Below are positions 49,007 through 63,157 of a stretch of DNA of 64,000 bases, in pieces (position 1 is the first letter of the stretch; each line of letters starts with the position of its first letter). Location: positions 85,012-149,011 of the forward strand of contig CM060736.1 of NCBI GenBank assembly GCA_030704615.1, given 5' to 3'. Made by a program: the position numbers and the translations under genes. This DNA is from Takakia lepidozioides (taxonomy: Eukaryota; Streptophyta; Takakiopsida; Takakiales; Takakiaceae). The notes beneath the pieces are model-generated. The model worked only from the letters and a program-made list of their open reading frames with translations. It made no database searches and was not told where the DNA came from.

Positions 49007-52000
49007 GAATATACTCCTGTGAAATAAAAAGAATGGTTCTATTTCTCGATTGAAAAGAAAAAGCAATATTTTTTTTTCTTTGCTCGTTGGAAGTTCATTA
49101 GGTAAAACAATAGAAATTGAAAAATTTTTCAATTTTTTTTATAACTGTTCCTATTTCATCTCCATTTCCTTCAAGACTCTCGAATCAATGCATTTCCCAC
49201 ATCGGTGGATCGGATGTTTTATTATCCAACAATAGAATAGCGAAACATTCCGTGCAAACTTTCCTTTCGAAAACTTCGTGAGAGGAAGAAAGAGAGGAAA
49301 AAAAATCTCTATGGAAGCTTAGTTGGGATTTTATTTTTGTCTATAATGTTCTTTCTCCTCAACCCCCCCCCCATCGAAGTATTCCACGTGGAAAAGGGAA
49401 AAAAAAGAAACATTTCATGACATATAAATTGGATTAATAAAATAATAAAATATTGTATAACAAATAAAATCTATTTGAAGAGTCTTAGTCTGACATTCCG
49501 ACTACTTCTCGAAAGGGAGAAAGGCTGTGAAGTAGGAGCTGCGAATCAAAACTAAGGTTTCTTCTAAGAACTAGAAAGTATTTCGTACTATCCATCCATT
49601 AGCTCCATAAGTACTTATCGCAGTGCCAAAATTGGATCCAGTTGATTTCTCCCGAAGAAGTAGATAGTGGATTTACATAAACAGAAATTCCCGACAATAA
49701 CGAATCGACCGGATCGAAACGAATGAACGATTTTCGTAACACACCTAACAAGGCCCATCGGTTCAGCAAATGTTACGACTCCCCCCACTCGGATCGGATA
49801 CGATAGAGAACTAGTGACCGTTGTAGTTAACACGGTTTACCAATTTCATATATCTCTCACTGCCCGTCGCGGTAGGGTGACGTGAAATTTGATGGTATTT
49901 ATTTCTAGTTTAAACCTTGCGCGATATGATATAACGAATGAAATTAATATATTATTCGTTTTTTTTACAAGTGATTCGATGGAATTCATTATAGAACCTC
50001 TCCGGACTCGTTTTATACAACAAAAATACCACAGTTTTTTTTTTTTTCTGTCTCACGTCAAAAAATCCTCTATATCTATTAACCTATTATTTATGAGGAT
50101 TGCGTCAAAAATAATTAGATTCTTTCTTTCAGGGGTTTCGCTGGTTTCGAAGGCGTATAATATTCCATAAAAATAGTGAAGATTCGAGTGACTCGCCATG
50201 TTGTATCATTAATCAAAATAAAATCGGAAAAATAACAAATTGGATCTGGTAACAATTCTGGAAACTGTGCCTCAAAAAACTTTGGTTTGTGATCTGATTG
50301 AAGTATCGGATCGGGATTTTTTTTTTTTTTTATCAATTAGAAGTTTGACTTCATTGTTCCCGATAAATCTCATGAAGTAGGAGTCTTATCGCAGGAATAG
50401 CATATCTAGTAAAAGTAAAAATGTCTTTTCATATTCCTGAAAATCAAAATATCTCGGACTATTATCCGAATTTGGTTAACTAGTTTCCCGATGAAACCGG
50501 TCTCGACCTTTCTTTTTCTTCTTTTTCCCCCTTCTCTACCACTAACAAAAGAAATTCAATAATTGATTAATAACTTGGAACAAAGACTTTTAACCGAAAA
50601 AGCTTCAACAAACTTTATGCCATTATTTCGGAGCTCGTTCATTACGGTCCGTCACAGAAACTGATGAGCTATTCGTCGAGGGCGTTTACCTATAATGGAA
50701 CTCCTTCTCTTGACGAGATCCCAGTAGCCTTCTTACTTCACCCCATGAGCTTGATGAAATAAAAGGAATTCCGTGAAAAGGAACGAGTTGACACAAAAAA
50801 ATTCTTGCAATTTTTTTCAATTTGAGAATTAGATTGTTACTTCTATTCCTCCTGCGGATTAATTTCAAGGAATTCATAGTATTTTTTGTTTCATTTTTTA
50901 TCAGCGTAACAGAAGAGATATTGAATTTAACTGGGATTTACTTTATCGCAAAATATAGGATCATCGGAAAATCTAGGATAACTAAATGAAATAATGAAAT
51001 TTCCAGTAACTTTTGAATCTCTGGATCGATGTACGAGGTACTAGGAGGTTCAATTTCTGAAAAAGACAATCTTTTAGTGAACAGTATTGATACATCAACC
51101 TGTATTTAGAACAAATGTTACGAACTCTCTTTTCTCTCTTTTACGCCTAAGAAATATCTTACGAAACGTTTGTAGATTTAACATGGTAGAATATTTATTT
51201 TTACTTGCCTAGATTAATAGAATATAATTGAAATACGAGCTCGTATAGCCTTTCCAATAAGTCAAATGATTAATTATTCAGGGAAAATGAATAAAAATTT
51301 ATAGCAAATATAGATGGTTTGTACAGTCATAGTTGCTAGATGAATCGGTAATATACTTCGTCGAATGTGAAAAAATTCATTAAGTATAGTTGTTGTATTT
51401 TGTTAATTATATTTATTAGTGTTGGCAGATCTATTGATCGAATCGATTATTTCATATTTTTTTTCTCTTTCTTTCTTATTACCAATCCAGAGACAACTAG
51501 AAATCATGCGAAAAGAAGTTGCTCAGCTAGAAAGAGCTTGTGACGGGAGAAATAAAAATGTTATTTGTGTTCGGAGAGGTGAACCATTTTTTAGTATTTT
51601 CCTGGATCAACCAATATGTATGACTTCTTTGTCCCGCCAAAACTGAAAATGAACGAGTGAAATGGAGTTTCGGTTTGGAAATATGAGGATTATAAGGTTA
51701 TAAAAATCTAGGTTTATTTTGAAAGAAAGTTAGATGCGCATAAATCTACAAATTCTGCCTTTGATATTATTTCAATTTCTACGAGGTTTTTATCTCTACT
51801 AGAAAATAAAATTTTAGGAACATCTGTAAGTTTCGCAACGATTTCGAGTGGAATAATCGAATAAGTTATCTCAGCACCCGAAAAACCGAGTTTGGCAACG
51901 TTTCCGAAATTATTTCTTCGACCAATCAATTCAAATTATTTGAATCTTTCCAATTTCATTTTCGACAGTGTTCTGTCCATGCGCGTTTCTTCCGGCACTT

Positions 52001-52449
52001 TCTCCGAACAAGCCTCTTCGCTCCCGCAAGAGTATCGCTCAATACCAATAAACGAAGCAATGTCTGGATTTTTTTTTTCTGAACTTGCTCTTCAATTTGC
52101 AAATTATTCGTTCTTCAAGTTAAATTAACGACGAATGGGATCAGCAGCATCGGTGGGATGTTCTTCTTTTGGGGTGGGCATACCTGAGCAGCTGCTTCAC
52201 TCGTTCCTTCCCGCGGGGAGCGACGTGGCGAAGGGAAGGGGCTGTGTGGAAACTAAAAAAGAGTTCATATATTTCTTTCGACTAAATGAGAATTCCGGAA
52301 GAAAGATTGGTAGTTAGCAGTTAGCTCTACCATTGGAAATGCAAATAGGTAATAGATAGATAGTATTGAACCCCTCCCCTATAACTGGAGGAAATGTAAC
52401 AAACAAAAACAATTTCTCGATGAGAAAGAAAGATAAAGAAGTAGTAATG
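49007..52449. other. ndhC-trnV spacer (about 3.4 kb), unusually long
   Basis: No known gene on either strand. It has several modest open frames (plus 49889-50170, 51419-51646, 51892-52128; minus 49615-49833, 51714-51929) that I cannot assign. Base composition is uneven, with a GC-rich patch at about 52140-52255 and a GC-enriched one at about 49600-49880. Could hold degraded or transferred DNA. Confidence 0.5.
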
Positions 52450-53084
52450 TAGGGCTATACGGATTCGAACCGTAGACATTCTCGGTAAAACAGTCCACAT
52501 TTATCGAACTTTTTTTTCGACTAGAAAGTTCGATTCGAACTGTTTCAGGAACCCAACATGCAATTTTTCCCTGCATTGGGCTCTCTCATCAACTAATGAA
52601 TTAGTTGTTTCGCCATCCTTTTCTTCCCGAAAAGATAATGAGATAGCTCCGTGTGCTCGAAAAATTTCTCAGAGCAATCCCAAAGTTTCTTCGAAAGGTC
52701 TTGAATGTTGACGTAGGTTTGCTTAATTTAGCACGGATTTACTCAAAATGAGTTTCTATCGCTTAAGAAAAATTTGAAACTTTATACACCTTAAAGTTCA
52801 TAAAGCGAAATAGATAGAATATCTCGAGGTCCCCGTATTGTCCCCATCATGCTTGGCATTGAATGAATCCAAATTTTACCATATCAACTAAAATGTAGAT
52901 CTGAGTTAGTTATCAAATTGAATTCTAATTTTTTGTCATGCTACTGTTCCCTCAGATTTATTCGTAGAGTAAGACAAAAATATTTCACATAAGATTTCTT
53001 TCGTGAATCGGGCGACCCGATAAACCTTCTTGGAAGCATTGGCGCACGTGTAAACGAGGCGCTCTACCGCTGAGCTATAGCCCT
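52450..53084 (-). tRNA. trnV-UAC: tRNA-Val (UAC), split by a group II intron
   Basis: 5' exon 53048-53084 (AGGGCTATAGCTCAGCGG...TTTACAC) and 3' exon 52450-52484 (CGAGAATGTCTACGG...GCCCTA). Joined, 72 bases with anticodon TAC. Confidence 0.95.
52485..53047 (-). other. trnV-UAC group II intron
   Basis: 563 bases starting GTGCG on the minus strand and ending near the ...TTTTAC before the 3' exon. A GAGCACACGGAGC-like domain V arm is seen at about 52650. Confidence 0.85.
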
Positions 53085-53232
53085 ATCGTCATTTCCTTAT
53101 CAATTTTATAATAACATAATCCGCTACTTCTTGTCAAGGTAAATACCAGATTCAAAAATGGAATGATAAGAATTTTGTATTATTAATAAAACTACGTTGC
53201 TTATAAATCCAATAATAGCTACAATGTTAATA

Positions 53233-53275
53233 ACCTACTTAACTCAGTGGTTAGAGTATCGCTTTCATACGGCGG

Positions 53276-53305
<30 letters not shown>
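53233..53305 (+). tRNA. trnM-CAU: elongator tRNA-Met (CAU)
   Basis: 73-base cloverleaf ACCTACTTAACTCAGTGG, anticodon loop TTCATAC, ending AGTAGGTA. Confidence 0.94.
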
Positions 53306-53306
<1 letters not shown>

Positions 53307-53310
53307 TTTA

Positions 53311-53338
53311 GATGCCATTGATTCTCATCAATGGCATC
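53311..53338. terminator. perfect hairpin between trnM and atpE
   Basis: GATGCCATTGAT and ATCAATGGCATC with loop TCTC, a 12-pair perfect stem lying 5 bases after trnM and about 115 bases past the atpE stop. It can end transcripts from both sides. Confidence 0.75.
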
Positions 53339-53453
53339 TAATAAAATAAAAAATTCAATTGAAAATTTCCCAATCCCGATTTTAAAAAATAGATAGATCT
53401 AAGTTTCTTGAATCGAAAAATCTCTCTTTTTACTCAGGAAGAGCAGGAAGAGA

Positions 53454-53870
53454 TTAATTAGAGACGGAAGAAGAAGTAGCGTTGATAGCTTCTAACCGTG
53501 CTTTGGCTCTTTTAGAGGCTAAATTAGCTTCAATAACTTGTTTTCTACCTCCAGCTTGAGCTAGCTTGTCCCGAGCCATTTGAAAAGTATCTTGGGCCTC
53601 TCGAGGATCTATCTCAATAGCTTTTTCCGCTTCATTCACCAATATGGTCATTCTGTTATTGTCTATCATAGCAAAACCGCCCATCAACGCCATAGTGAAC
53701 CATTGTCCATTAAGTCGTATCTTTATAATTCCTATATCCGGCGCTGTGAGAGGTGGGGCATGGTTAGGTAATACGCCAATTTGACCACTATTGGTAGATG
53801 GAATAATCTCTTGAACTTCTGAATTCCAAACAATTCGATTAGGAGCCATTACACGAAGATTTAGGGTCAT
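53454..53870 (-). CDS. atpE: ATP synthase CF1 subunit epsilon
   Basis: Inhibitory epsilon subunit linking the CF1 head to the c-ring. ATG at 53870 gives 138 residues, [23 protein letters not shown]-terminal beta sandwich and C-terminal helices ([40 protein letters not shown]). The open frame continues up to 53924 inside atpB but is not conserved. Starts 7 bases after the atpB stop, so the two genes are translated from one mRNA. Confidence 0.95.
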   Translation of the reverse strand: MTLNLRVMAPNRIVWNSEVQEIIPSTNSGQIGVLPNHAPPLTAPDIGIIKIRLNGQWFTMALMGGFAMIDNNRMTILVNEAEKAIEIDPREAQDTFQMARDKLAQAGGRKQVIEANLASKRAKARLEAINATSSSVSN

Positions 53871-53877
53871 TTTCTTA

Positions 53878-55933
<2,056 letters not shown>

Positions 55934-57361
55934 ATGTCACCACAAACGGAGACTACAGCAGGTGTTGGATTCAAAGCTGGTGTTAAAGATTACAGGTTAA
56001 CTCATTACACTCCGAATTATGAGACCAAGGATACCGATATTTCGGCAGCATTTCGAATGACTCCTCAACCTGGAGTGCCACCCGAGGAAGCGGGAGCTGC
56101 AGTAGCTGCAGAATCTTCCACTGGTACATGGACTACTGTTCGGACTGATGGACTTACCAGTCTCGATCGTTACAAGGGTCGATGCTATGACATAGAGTCT
56201 GTTGCTGGAGAAGAGAATCAATATATTGCCCATGTCGCTTATCCCTCAGATCCATTCGAAGAAGGTTCTGTTACCAACTTATTCACTTCTATTGTAGGTA
56301 ATGTATTTGGATTCAAAGCTTTACGAGCCCCACGTCCAGAAGATTTGCGAATTCCTCCTGCTTATGTCAAAACTTCTCAGGGTCCACCTCACGGTATTCA
56401 AGTTGAAAGAGATAAATTGAACAAATATGGTCGTCCTTTATTGGGATGTACTATTAAACCAAAACTAGGTTCATCTGCCAAAAACCATGGTAGAGCAGTA
56501 TATGAATGTCCTCGTGGTGGACTTGATTTTACTAAAGATGATGAAAACGTAAATTCCCAACCTTTCACGCGATGGAGAGATCGTTCCTTATTCATAGCAG
56601 AAGCTATTTATAAATCTCAAGCCGAAACAGGCGAGATCAAGGGGCATTACTCGAATGCTACTGCAGGTACATGTGAAGACACGATGAAAAGGGCGGAATT
56701 TGCTAGAGAATTGGGAGTGCCTATCGCCACGCATGACTATTCGACAGGAGGTTTTACTGCAAATACTAGTTTAGCTCATTATCGCCGAGACAATGGTCCA
56801 CTCCTTCACATTCACCGCGCAACGCACGCAGTTATCGACCGACAAAAAAATCATGGTATGCACTTCCGTGTATTAGCCAAAGCATTACGTCTGTCCGGTG
56901 GAGATCATATCCACTCTGGTACCGTGGTAGGTAAACTTGAAGGGGAACGTCAAGTAACTCCAGGGTTCGTTGATCCACTTCGTGACGATTACATCGAAAA
57001 AGATCGAAGTCGTGGTATTTATTTCACTCAGGACTGGGTCTCTTCGCCAGGTGTTTTACCTGTAGCTTCGGGAGGTATTCATGTTCGGCATATGCCCGCT
57101 TCGACCGAAATTTCTGGAGATGATTCTGTATTACAGTTCGGTGGAGGAACTTCGGGACACCCTCGGGGGAATGCACCTGGTGCAGTAGCTAATCGAGTTG
57201 CTTCAGAAGCTTGTGTACAAGCTCGTAACGAAGGGCGTGACCTTGCTCGTGAAGGTAATGAAGTTATTCGTGAAGCTTGTAAGTGGAGTCCTGAACCAGC
57301 TGCCGCTTGTGAAGTATGGAAAGAAATCAAATTTGAATTCGATACGATTGATACCCCGTAA
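55934..57361 (+). CDS. rbcL: Rubisco large subunit
   Basis: Large catalytic subunit of Rubisco, fixing CO2 in the stroma. ATG at 55934 (after GGGAGGGA) gives 475 residues, [22 protein letters not shown]. The carbamylated active-site Lys lies in [16 protein letters not shown]. No intron, unlike one hornwort genus. Heavily edited: THYTPNYET for [39 protein letters not shown] for MPALTEIFGDDSV. The last three Ser/Arg/His positions hit substrate-proximal loops, so unedited protein would probably not work. Confidence 0.97.
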   Translation: MSPQTETTAGVGFKAGVKDYRLTHYTPNYETKDTDISAAFRMTPQPGVPPEEAGAAVAAESSTGTWTTVRTDGLTSLDRYKGRCYDIESVAGEENQYIAHVAYPSDPFEEGSVTNLFTSIVGNVFGFKALRAPRPEDLRIPPAYVKTSQGPPHGIQVERDKLNKYGRPLLGCTIKPKLGSSAKNHGRAVYECPRGGLDFTKDDENVNSQPFTRWRDRSLFIAEAIYKSQAETGEIKGHYSNATAGTCEDTMKRAEFARELGVPIATHDYSTGGFTANTSLAHYRRDNGPLLHIHRATHAVIDRQKNHGMHFRVLAKALRLSGGDHIHSGTVVGKLEGERQVTPGFVDPLRDDYIEKDRSRGIYFTQDWVSSPGVLPVASGGIHVRHMPASTEISGDDSVLQFGGGTSGHPRGNAPGAVANRVASEACVQARNEGRDLAREGNEVIREACKWSPEPAAACEVWKEIKFEFDTIDTP

Positions 57362-57389
57362 TTTCGTCACTTTTGTCTATTTTCTCTCT

Positions 57390-57413
57390 CACCTCTATCA
57401 ATAGATAGAGGTG
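57390..57413 (+). terminator. hairpin 3' of rbcL
   Basis: CACCTCTATC and GATAGAGGTG, a perfect 10-pair stem with loop AATA, 28 bases after the rbcL stop. Confidence 0.75.
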
Positions 57414-57591
57414 AATAGAAAAGAAAGAAAAATAAAGAATATATATCATCCTATCTTTATATTTCCTACTTATATCTGTCGTAATTTATTATCTTTTTGA
57501 ATTAGATAAATAGTTCAATTTCGAGAATAGGGAAATGACTATAGAAGTAAAAGTAGCTTTTTCTTGAAAGCATATTTCGCATTCAATAGGG

Positions 57592-57665
57592 GGTTTTGTA
57601 GCTCAGTGGATCAGAGCCCATGGTTCCGAACCATGAAGTCAAGGGTTCAAATCCCTTCTAAACCA
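57592..57665 (+). tRNA. trnR-CCG: tRNA-Arg (CCG)
   Basis: 74-base cloverleaf GGTTTTGTAGCTCAGTGG, anticodon CCG in TTCCGAA, ending TAAACCA. A U.U-type mismatch sits in the acceptor stem (position 6/67). Found between rbcL and accD in bryophytes and some other plants, absent in flowering plants. Confidence 0.9.
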
Positions 57666-57975
57666 CTCAAAATAGTTATTTCTTCTTTTATTTTCATTGT
57701 CCATAGCCTTCTATTTATCATCTTTCTTCCGATAATTAAAAAAAAGGTCTATTATAGAATTAGTAAATAAAGCTAATCGCAATTTAATAATTCGATCTAT
57801 TAATTAAGTAAGTAAGTTTAGTTTCGTTTGAATTTTATATTGTAAAAATAAAAAAAAAAACTCTTTTCGTTTTTTTATATTCCCAATCATTGAACTTTTA
57901 TAGTCAACCGTAAGAGAAAAAGCTTAAATATTATTGATACGTACGAGGTTTGATAAGAAGAATAAGGAGAAGTTT
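57666..57975. other. trnR-accD spacer
   Basis: About 310 AT-rich bases. No gene; AAGGAG at about 57964 is the likely accD ribosome binding site. Confidence 0.6.
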
Positions 57976-58926
57976 ATGTCTCTAATGAATTGGTTCGAAG
58001 ACAAACGGCGATTCGGTGGATTAATCGGAGCTTTTATTGAAAAGGCTACCAAAGGATATGTTCTTAGCGAAAGAGAAAAAGATCGATATATAAAAATTGA
58101 TACTACTAAAGGGTTACGGACTCGACGTGATAATTGTGAGAACATGCTCTATGTCAGATTTCTGAGACAAAATAGGCGCATTTGTGAAGAATGTGGGTAT
58201 CATTTGCAAATGAGTAGTACAGAAAGAATTGAACTTTCAATTGATCGTGGGACTCGGCATCCTATGGATGAAGACATGGTTGCTCGAGATGTTCTTAGAT
58301 TTTCTGATGAAGATTCTTATAAGAATCGTGTCACTTTTTATCAGAAACGAACGGGTTTGACTGATGCTATTCAAACAGGCATAGGGAAACTAGATGGGAC
58401 TCCTGTTGCTCTTGGAGTTATGGATTCTCAGTCTATGGGAGGTAGTATGGGTTCTGTGGTAGGTGAAAAGATTACTCGTCCTATCGAATATGCTACCAGA
58501 AAATCTATGCCGTTAATAATTGTGTGTTCCTCCGGAGGGGCACGCATGCAAGAAGGAACTTTAAGTCCAACGCAAATGGCTAAGATTTCTCCCGTTTCAC
58601 AGATCCATCAAGCTCAAAAAAGGTTACTATATATAGCTATTCTCACATATCCTACAACTGGTGGAGTTACTGCTAGTTCTGGTATGTTAGGAGACATTAT
58701 TATTGCTGAACCCAAAGCATACATCGCATTTGCGGGTAAAAGAGTAATCGAACAGACATTACGTCAAAAAATACCTGATGGTTTTCAAGTTGCTGAATCT
58801 TTATTCGATCACGGTTTACTCGATTTGATTGTTCCACGTAACCTCTCGAAAGGCGTTTTGAGTGAAATTTTTGAACTTTATGGTTCGGCTCCTTGTAAGG
58901 AACGTAATAATTATTATTTTAGATAA
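57976..58926 (+). CDS. accD: Acetyl-CoA carboxylase carboxyltransferase subunit beta
   Basis: Beta subunit of the plastid acetyl-CoA carboxylase, making malonyl-CoA for fatty acids. ATG at 57976, just after AAGGAG, gives 316 residues ([15 protein letters not shown]). An upstream in-frame start at 57934 is rejected for lack of a binding site. The zinc ribbon is encoded [25 protein letters not shown]; the first Cys of the CxxC pair reads Arg (CGT 58126-58128) and must be edited. Crotonase-fold core: [54 protein letters not shown]. Confidence 0.96.
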   Translation: MSLMNWFEDKRRFGGLIGAFIEKATKGYVLSEREKDRYIKIDTTKGLRTRRDNCENMLYVRFLRQNRRICEECGYHLQMSSTERIELSIDRGTRHPMDEDMVARDVLRFSDEDSYKNRVTFYQKRTGLTDAIQTGIGKLDGTPVALGVMDSQSMGGSMGSVVGEKITRPIEYATRKSMPLIIVCSSGGARMQEGTLSPTQMAKISPVSQIHQAQKRLLYIAILTYPTTGGVTASSGMLGDIIIAEPKAYIAFAGKRVIEQTLRQKIPDGFQVAESLFDHGLLDLIVPRNLSKGVLSEIFELYGSAPCKERNNYYFR

Positions 58927-59379
<453 letters not shown>

Positions 59380-59464
59380 TTTTTGATGTAATCAAATTTT
59401 CCAAGTATAGTTTTATTGTTGGATCGTGAGATACCAAAAATTTCTGTATTCCTAGTAAAATCTT

Positions 59465-59502
<38 letters not shown>

Positions 59503-59750
59503 CATATTTTTTTTCTCTTTTTCATAAATATATTCAAACTCGATTGTAATTATCACTTTATTTTATCTTTCCTCATAATTAGAATTACCACTGATAAGTA
59601 AAATTGAGAAATAGAAAAAAAAAAATTTTAGGATATATATCAATCTATGATAGATTAATATATATCTTAAAAAAAAAAATGCTTCTAAAACAAATAAATA
59701 TTTCGGCTATTTCGCCCCATCAAAAAGAACAAAATCTGGGAGACTTTGTT
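59380..59750. other. psaI-ycf4 spacer with TA microsatellite
   Basis: About 370 bases. A run of 16 AT units spans 59469-59500, with A runs at about 59618 and 59671. An open frame from 59604 reads into ycf4 but its first 49 codons are low-complexity and not conserved. Confidence 0.65.
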
Positions 59751-60305
59751 ACGAATTGTCAATCTGAATGGCTTCAAGTAAAACCTATAATAGGTTCTAA
59801 AAAAATAAGTAATTTTTGCTGGGCGTGCATTATTTCGTTGGGTGCATTAGGATTCTTTTCAGTTGGAATTTCTAGTCACTTCGGTAAAGATTTAATACCC
59901 TTTCTATCATCCCAACAAATTCTTTTTGTCCCACAAGGAATTGTAATGTGCTTCTATGGTATTGCAGGTCCGTTTCTTAGCCTTTATTTATGGCGTACAA
60001 TTTCGCGGAGTGTAGGTAGTGGCTACAACCGATACGATAAACGAGAAAAAATCGTTTGTCTTTTTCGTTGGGGATTTCCCGGAGAAAATCGTCGTATTCG
60101 TATCCAATCTCTCATGAAAGATATCCAAGCGATACGTATGGAGGTTCAGGAAGGTATTTATCCTCGTCGCATTCTTTATACGAAAATTAAAGGTCAACAA
60201 GATGTTCCTTTAACTCGTATTGAGGAAAACTTAACTCCGGGAGAAATGGAAGAAAAAGCTGCGGAGTTAGCTCGATCCTCGCGCGTATCAATCGAAGGAC
60301 TCTAA
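59751..60305 (+). CDS. ycf4: Photosystem I assembly protein Ycf4
   Basis: Thylakoid protein that scaffolds PSI assembly, two N-terminal membrane spans. Begun at ACG (59751-59753) it has 184 residues, exactly the family length, encoded [19 protein letters not shown] against a family start of MN.Q.....IIGSR. A GGGAG element lies 10 bases upstream. So AUG is made by editing and the ATGs upstream are not the start. Motifs: [36 protein letters not shown]. Confidence 0.92.
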   Translation, partial: TNCQSEWLQVKPIIGSKKISNFCWACIISLGALGFFSVGISSHFGKDLIPFLSSQQILFVPQGIVMCFYGIAGPFLSLYLWRTISRSVGSGYNRYDKREKIVCLFRWGFPGENRRIRIQSLMKDIQAIRMEVQEGIYPRRILYTKIKGQQDVPLTRIEENLTPGEMEEKAAELARSSRVSIEGL

Positions 60306-60448
60306 ACTTCACTTTAGAACAAGAAATAGATGGTTTTTCTGTTTTTTTCGGTTCTTGAGAGAAAAAAAAAAATCGATAAGAAATGAAAAAAAATGAAAAT
60401 TCATTTTTTTTTTATGCAACTTCTTCTGGCAAAGTATAAGTAGCACTT

Positions 60449-61984
60449 ATGAAATCATACTGGGCACAAATTTCTTGTTGGTTATTAAATACTCCATATC
60501 GTTCTTTAGAGAGAGCTTATAGAGCGAGCAAACGAATACGATATATAAAGAAAAATTATATGTGTTATAAAGGTATGGTTTCATCTTCGGCACGGTCTTG
60601 GCAAGCTATAATGCTATATATGAATACGAAATTCAATAATTATGTATTCATAATATATTGGAGTCTCTTGGAATGTAGAATTAGCATGTATTTTTCAAAC
60701 TTCTTGAATAATTCAATATTATTTAGAATATTTGAAAAATTTTCTATTTTTTCTCAAAAAGCAGCTAATGAGTATTCGTTTTCCGTGAGTCTTCATCAAC
60801 ATTTTGGGATTCTCTCGAATCTTTCTTTTCATAAGGTTTGGAATAATCTCTCGAATGTTTTTTCTTTCTCTCCTCTCCCTCTTGGTTCTACCGGAAAAGT
60901 TGTTAGAAAGACTAGTAAAATTTCCAAACGATATAGATCTGATCGGAAGAGTGAAAAGGACTTTAAAGCTAAAAATTTTTCTATTTCGAGTGATTCAGTT
61001 GAGAGGGATTCGAGAAAGATTGAACAGATGAATAAGAAACTAGCTTGGATCGAAGCAACTTCAAATGATTTGGATACTTGGAAACGGTATCATTTTCCTT
61101 CTGCTTCTTCCCCCGAAAAAGAAGAAACTTTAGAAAATAAAATTTTTTTTTTTAATTCTAAAAATTCTATTACTACTGCAACAGCTTATGAATCTATAGG
61201 TCTTGTACCTCGCTCCATAACCCGTACCTTATCCGGATTTCAGACAGAGTTGACGGGTCAATCAAGTTCATTAGTACTTCAAGAATTTCGAGTGGCTAAA
61301 TATCAAGCATTGGCTTCTCTACAATATATGGGATGTTTACTATTTCTCCCCTGGGGAATCTCCATTCTTCCGAAAGAATGTTTTTTAGAACCTTGGGTTA
61401 AGATTTGGTGGAATACATGTCAATCCCAAATTTTTCTTAATTCTCTTCAAGAAGAAATAGCATTGAAACGGCTTCAGGAGGTAGAGGAACTTGTTTGGTT
61501 AGATAAAGTGATGGCAAGTTCCTCGAAAGTCCAGTCACAAGATCTTGATATAGAAATTCACGAAAAAACAATTCAATTACTAAAAACGTACAATGGAGAT
61601 AGTATTCAGACTATTCTACATTTATTAACAGATATTATTTGTTTCGCCACTTTGAGTGTTTCGTTCATTCTAGGTAAAGAAAGACTTGCTATTTCAAATT
61701 CTTGGGTTCAAGAATTATTTTATAGCTTGAGTGATACGATGAAAGCTTCTTTCATTCTCCCATTAACTGATCTATGTATCGGATTTCATTCGCCTCATGG
61801 CTGGGAAATAGTTATAGGTTCCCTCTTAGAACATTTAGGATTCGCTCATAACAAACATATAATATCCTGTTTTGTTTCAACCTTTCCAGTCATTCTAGAT
61901 ACAGTTTCTAAATATTGGATTTTTCGTCATTTAAATCGTATATCTCCCTCTATTGTAGCGACTTATCATACGATGAATGAATAA
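60449..61984 (+). CDS. cemA: Chloroplast envelope membrane protein CemA (Ycf10)
   Basis: Inner-envelope protein tied to proton extrusion and CO2 uptake. 511 codons, toward the long end of the family, because of a charged middle region (about residues 140-230) that is poorly conserved. The C-terminal third carries the conserved parts ISPSIVATYHTMNE and the SDTMKASFILPLTDLCIGFHSPHGWE block with membrane spans. Start at ATG 60449 is the first in frame but not otherwise proven. Confidence 0.93.
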   Translation: MKSYWAQISCWLLNTPYRSLERAYRASKRIRYIKKNYMCYKGMVSSSARSWQAIMLYMNTKFNNYVFIIYWSLLECRISMYFSNFLNNSILFRIFEKFSIFSQKAANEYSFSVSLHQHFGILSNLSFHKVWNNLSNVFSFSPLPLGSTGKVVRKTSKISKRYRSDRKSEKDFKAKNFSISSDSVERDSRKIEQMNKKLAWIEATSNDLDTWKRYHFPSASSPEKEETLENKIFFFNSKNSITTATAYESIGLVPRSITRTLSGFQTELTGQSSSLVLQEFRVAKYQALASLQYMGCLLFLPWGISILPKECFLEPWVKIWWNTCQSQIFLNSLQEEIALKRLQEVEELVWLDKVMASSSKVQSQDLDIEIHEKTIQLLKTYNGDSIQTILHLLTDIICFATLSVSFILGKERLAISNSWVQELFYSLSDTMKASFILPLTDLCIGFHSPHGWEIVIGSLLEHLGFAHNKHIISCFVSTFPVILDTVSKYWIFRHLNRISPSIVATYHTMNE

Positions 61985-62191
61985 GAAATATGTTTCAAAT
62001 AGCGAAGCGGTTTTTTAAAAACCGTTAGTTATTCAAATTGATATATCAATTATCAGTAAGAGTAGAATACTTTTGATTTCTCACCATTATTGTTACTATA
62101 ACAGCGGAATTATAAACGGGGGTAGCTATAATAGCTGAGACGCTGAGGGCACCCCACTCGTGAAAAATTTTTTGAAACAAATAATCGAACC

Positions 62192-63157
62192 ATGCAAAAA
62201 AGAAATATTAGTCACTGGATGAGGAAGTGGGTGATTCGATCGATTCCGATCCTGATCGTGATGATGAGAATAATAGCTTGGCCATCTATTTCCGAAGCAT
62301 ATCCAATTTATGCACAGCAGGGTTACGAAGATCCTCGAGAAGCAACTGGCCGTATTGTATGTGCCAATCGTCATTTGGCTAAAAAAATCGTGGATATTGA
62401 AGTTCCACAGTCTGTACTTCCAGACACAGTTCCTGAGGCTGTTGTTAAAATTCCGTATGATATACAAGTAAAACAAGTCCTTGCTAATGGTAAAAAAGGA
62501 GCTTTGAATGTAGGAGCTGTTCCTATTTTACCCGAGGGGTTCGAATTAGCCCCTCCCGATCGTATTCCTCCCGAAATGAAGGGAAGAATAGGTAATCTTT
62601 ATTTTCAACCTTATCGTCCCGACAAAAAAAATATTCTTGTAATAGGTCCCGTTCCTGGTAAAAAATATAGTGAAATTGTCTCTCCCATTCTTTCACCAGA
62701 TCCTGGTACTAATAAAGAAGCTCACTTCTTGAAATATCCCATATATGTAGGTGGTAATAGAGGAAGGGGACAAATCTATCCCGATGGGAGTAAAAGTAAC
62801 AATACTGTTTATAACGCTTCAACCACAGGTAAAGTAAGTAGAATCTTACGTAAGGAAAAAGGTGGATATGAAATAACTATTGATAATACATTAGATGGTC
62901 GTCAAGTAATTGATATCGTACCCCCAGGACCAGAACTTATTATAACGGAAGGTGAGTTTATTAAGGTGGATCAGCCTTTAACTAATAATCCCAATGTAGG
63001 TGGATTTGGTCAAGGAGATGCAGAAGTAGTACTTCAAGATCCTTTACGTGTTCAAGGTCTTTCATTATTCTTTGCATCAGTTATATTAGCACAAATATTC
63101 TTAGTACTTAAAAAGAAACAATTTGAGAAAGTTCAATTAGCTGAGATGAATTTTTAG
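62192..63157 (+). CDS. petA: Cytochrome f
   Basis: Heme-bearing subunit of cytochrome b6f, lumenal with one C-terminal membrane anchor ([17 protein letters not shown]). 321 codons. A signal peptide of about 36 residues ends ...[15 protein letters not shown], with the mature N-terminal Tyr an axial heme ligand. The CXXCH heme site is encoded C-A-N-R-H: the second Cys codon is CGT at 62369-62371 and must be edited to TGT for covalent heme attachment. Pro and Ser replacements elsewhere are mild. End of the psaI-ycf4-cemA-petA unit. Confidence 0.97.
   Translation: MQKRNISHWMRKWVIRSIPILIVMMRIIAWPSISEAYPIYAQQGYEDPREATGRIVCANRHLAKKIVDIEVPQSVLPDTVPEAVVKIPYDIQVKQVLANGKKGALNVGAVPILPEGFELAPPDRIPPEMKGRIGNLYFQPYRPDKKNILVIGPVPGKKYSEIVSPILSPDPGTNKEAHFLKYPIYVGGNRGRGQIYPDGSKSNNTVYNASTTGKVSRILRKEKGGYEITIDNTLDGRQVIDIVPPGPELIITEGEFIKVDQPLTNNPNVGGFGQGDAEVVLQDPLRVQGLSLFFASVILAQIFLVLKKKQFEKVQLAEMNF

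Noticed and set aside
59604-59750. ATG at 59604 as ycf4 start
   Set aside because: The added 49 codons are low-complexity and cross A runs; ACG at 59751 gives the exact family length of 184.
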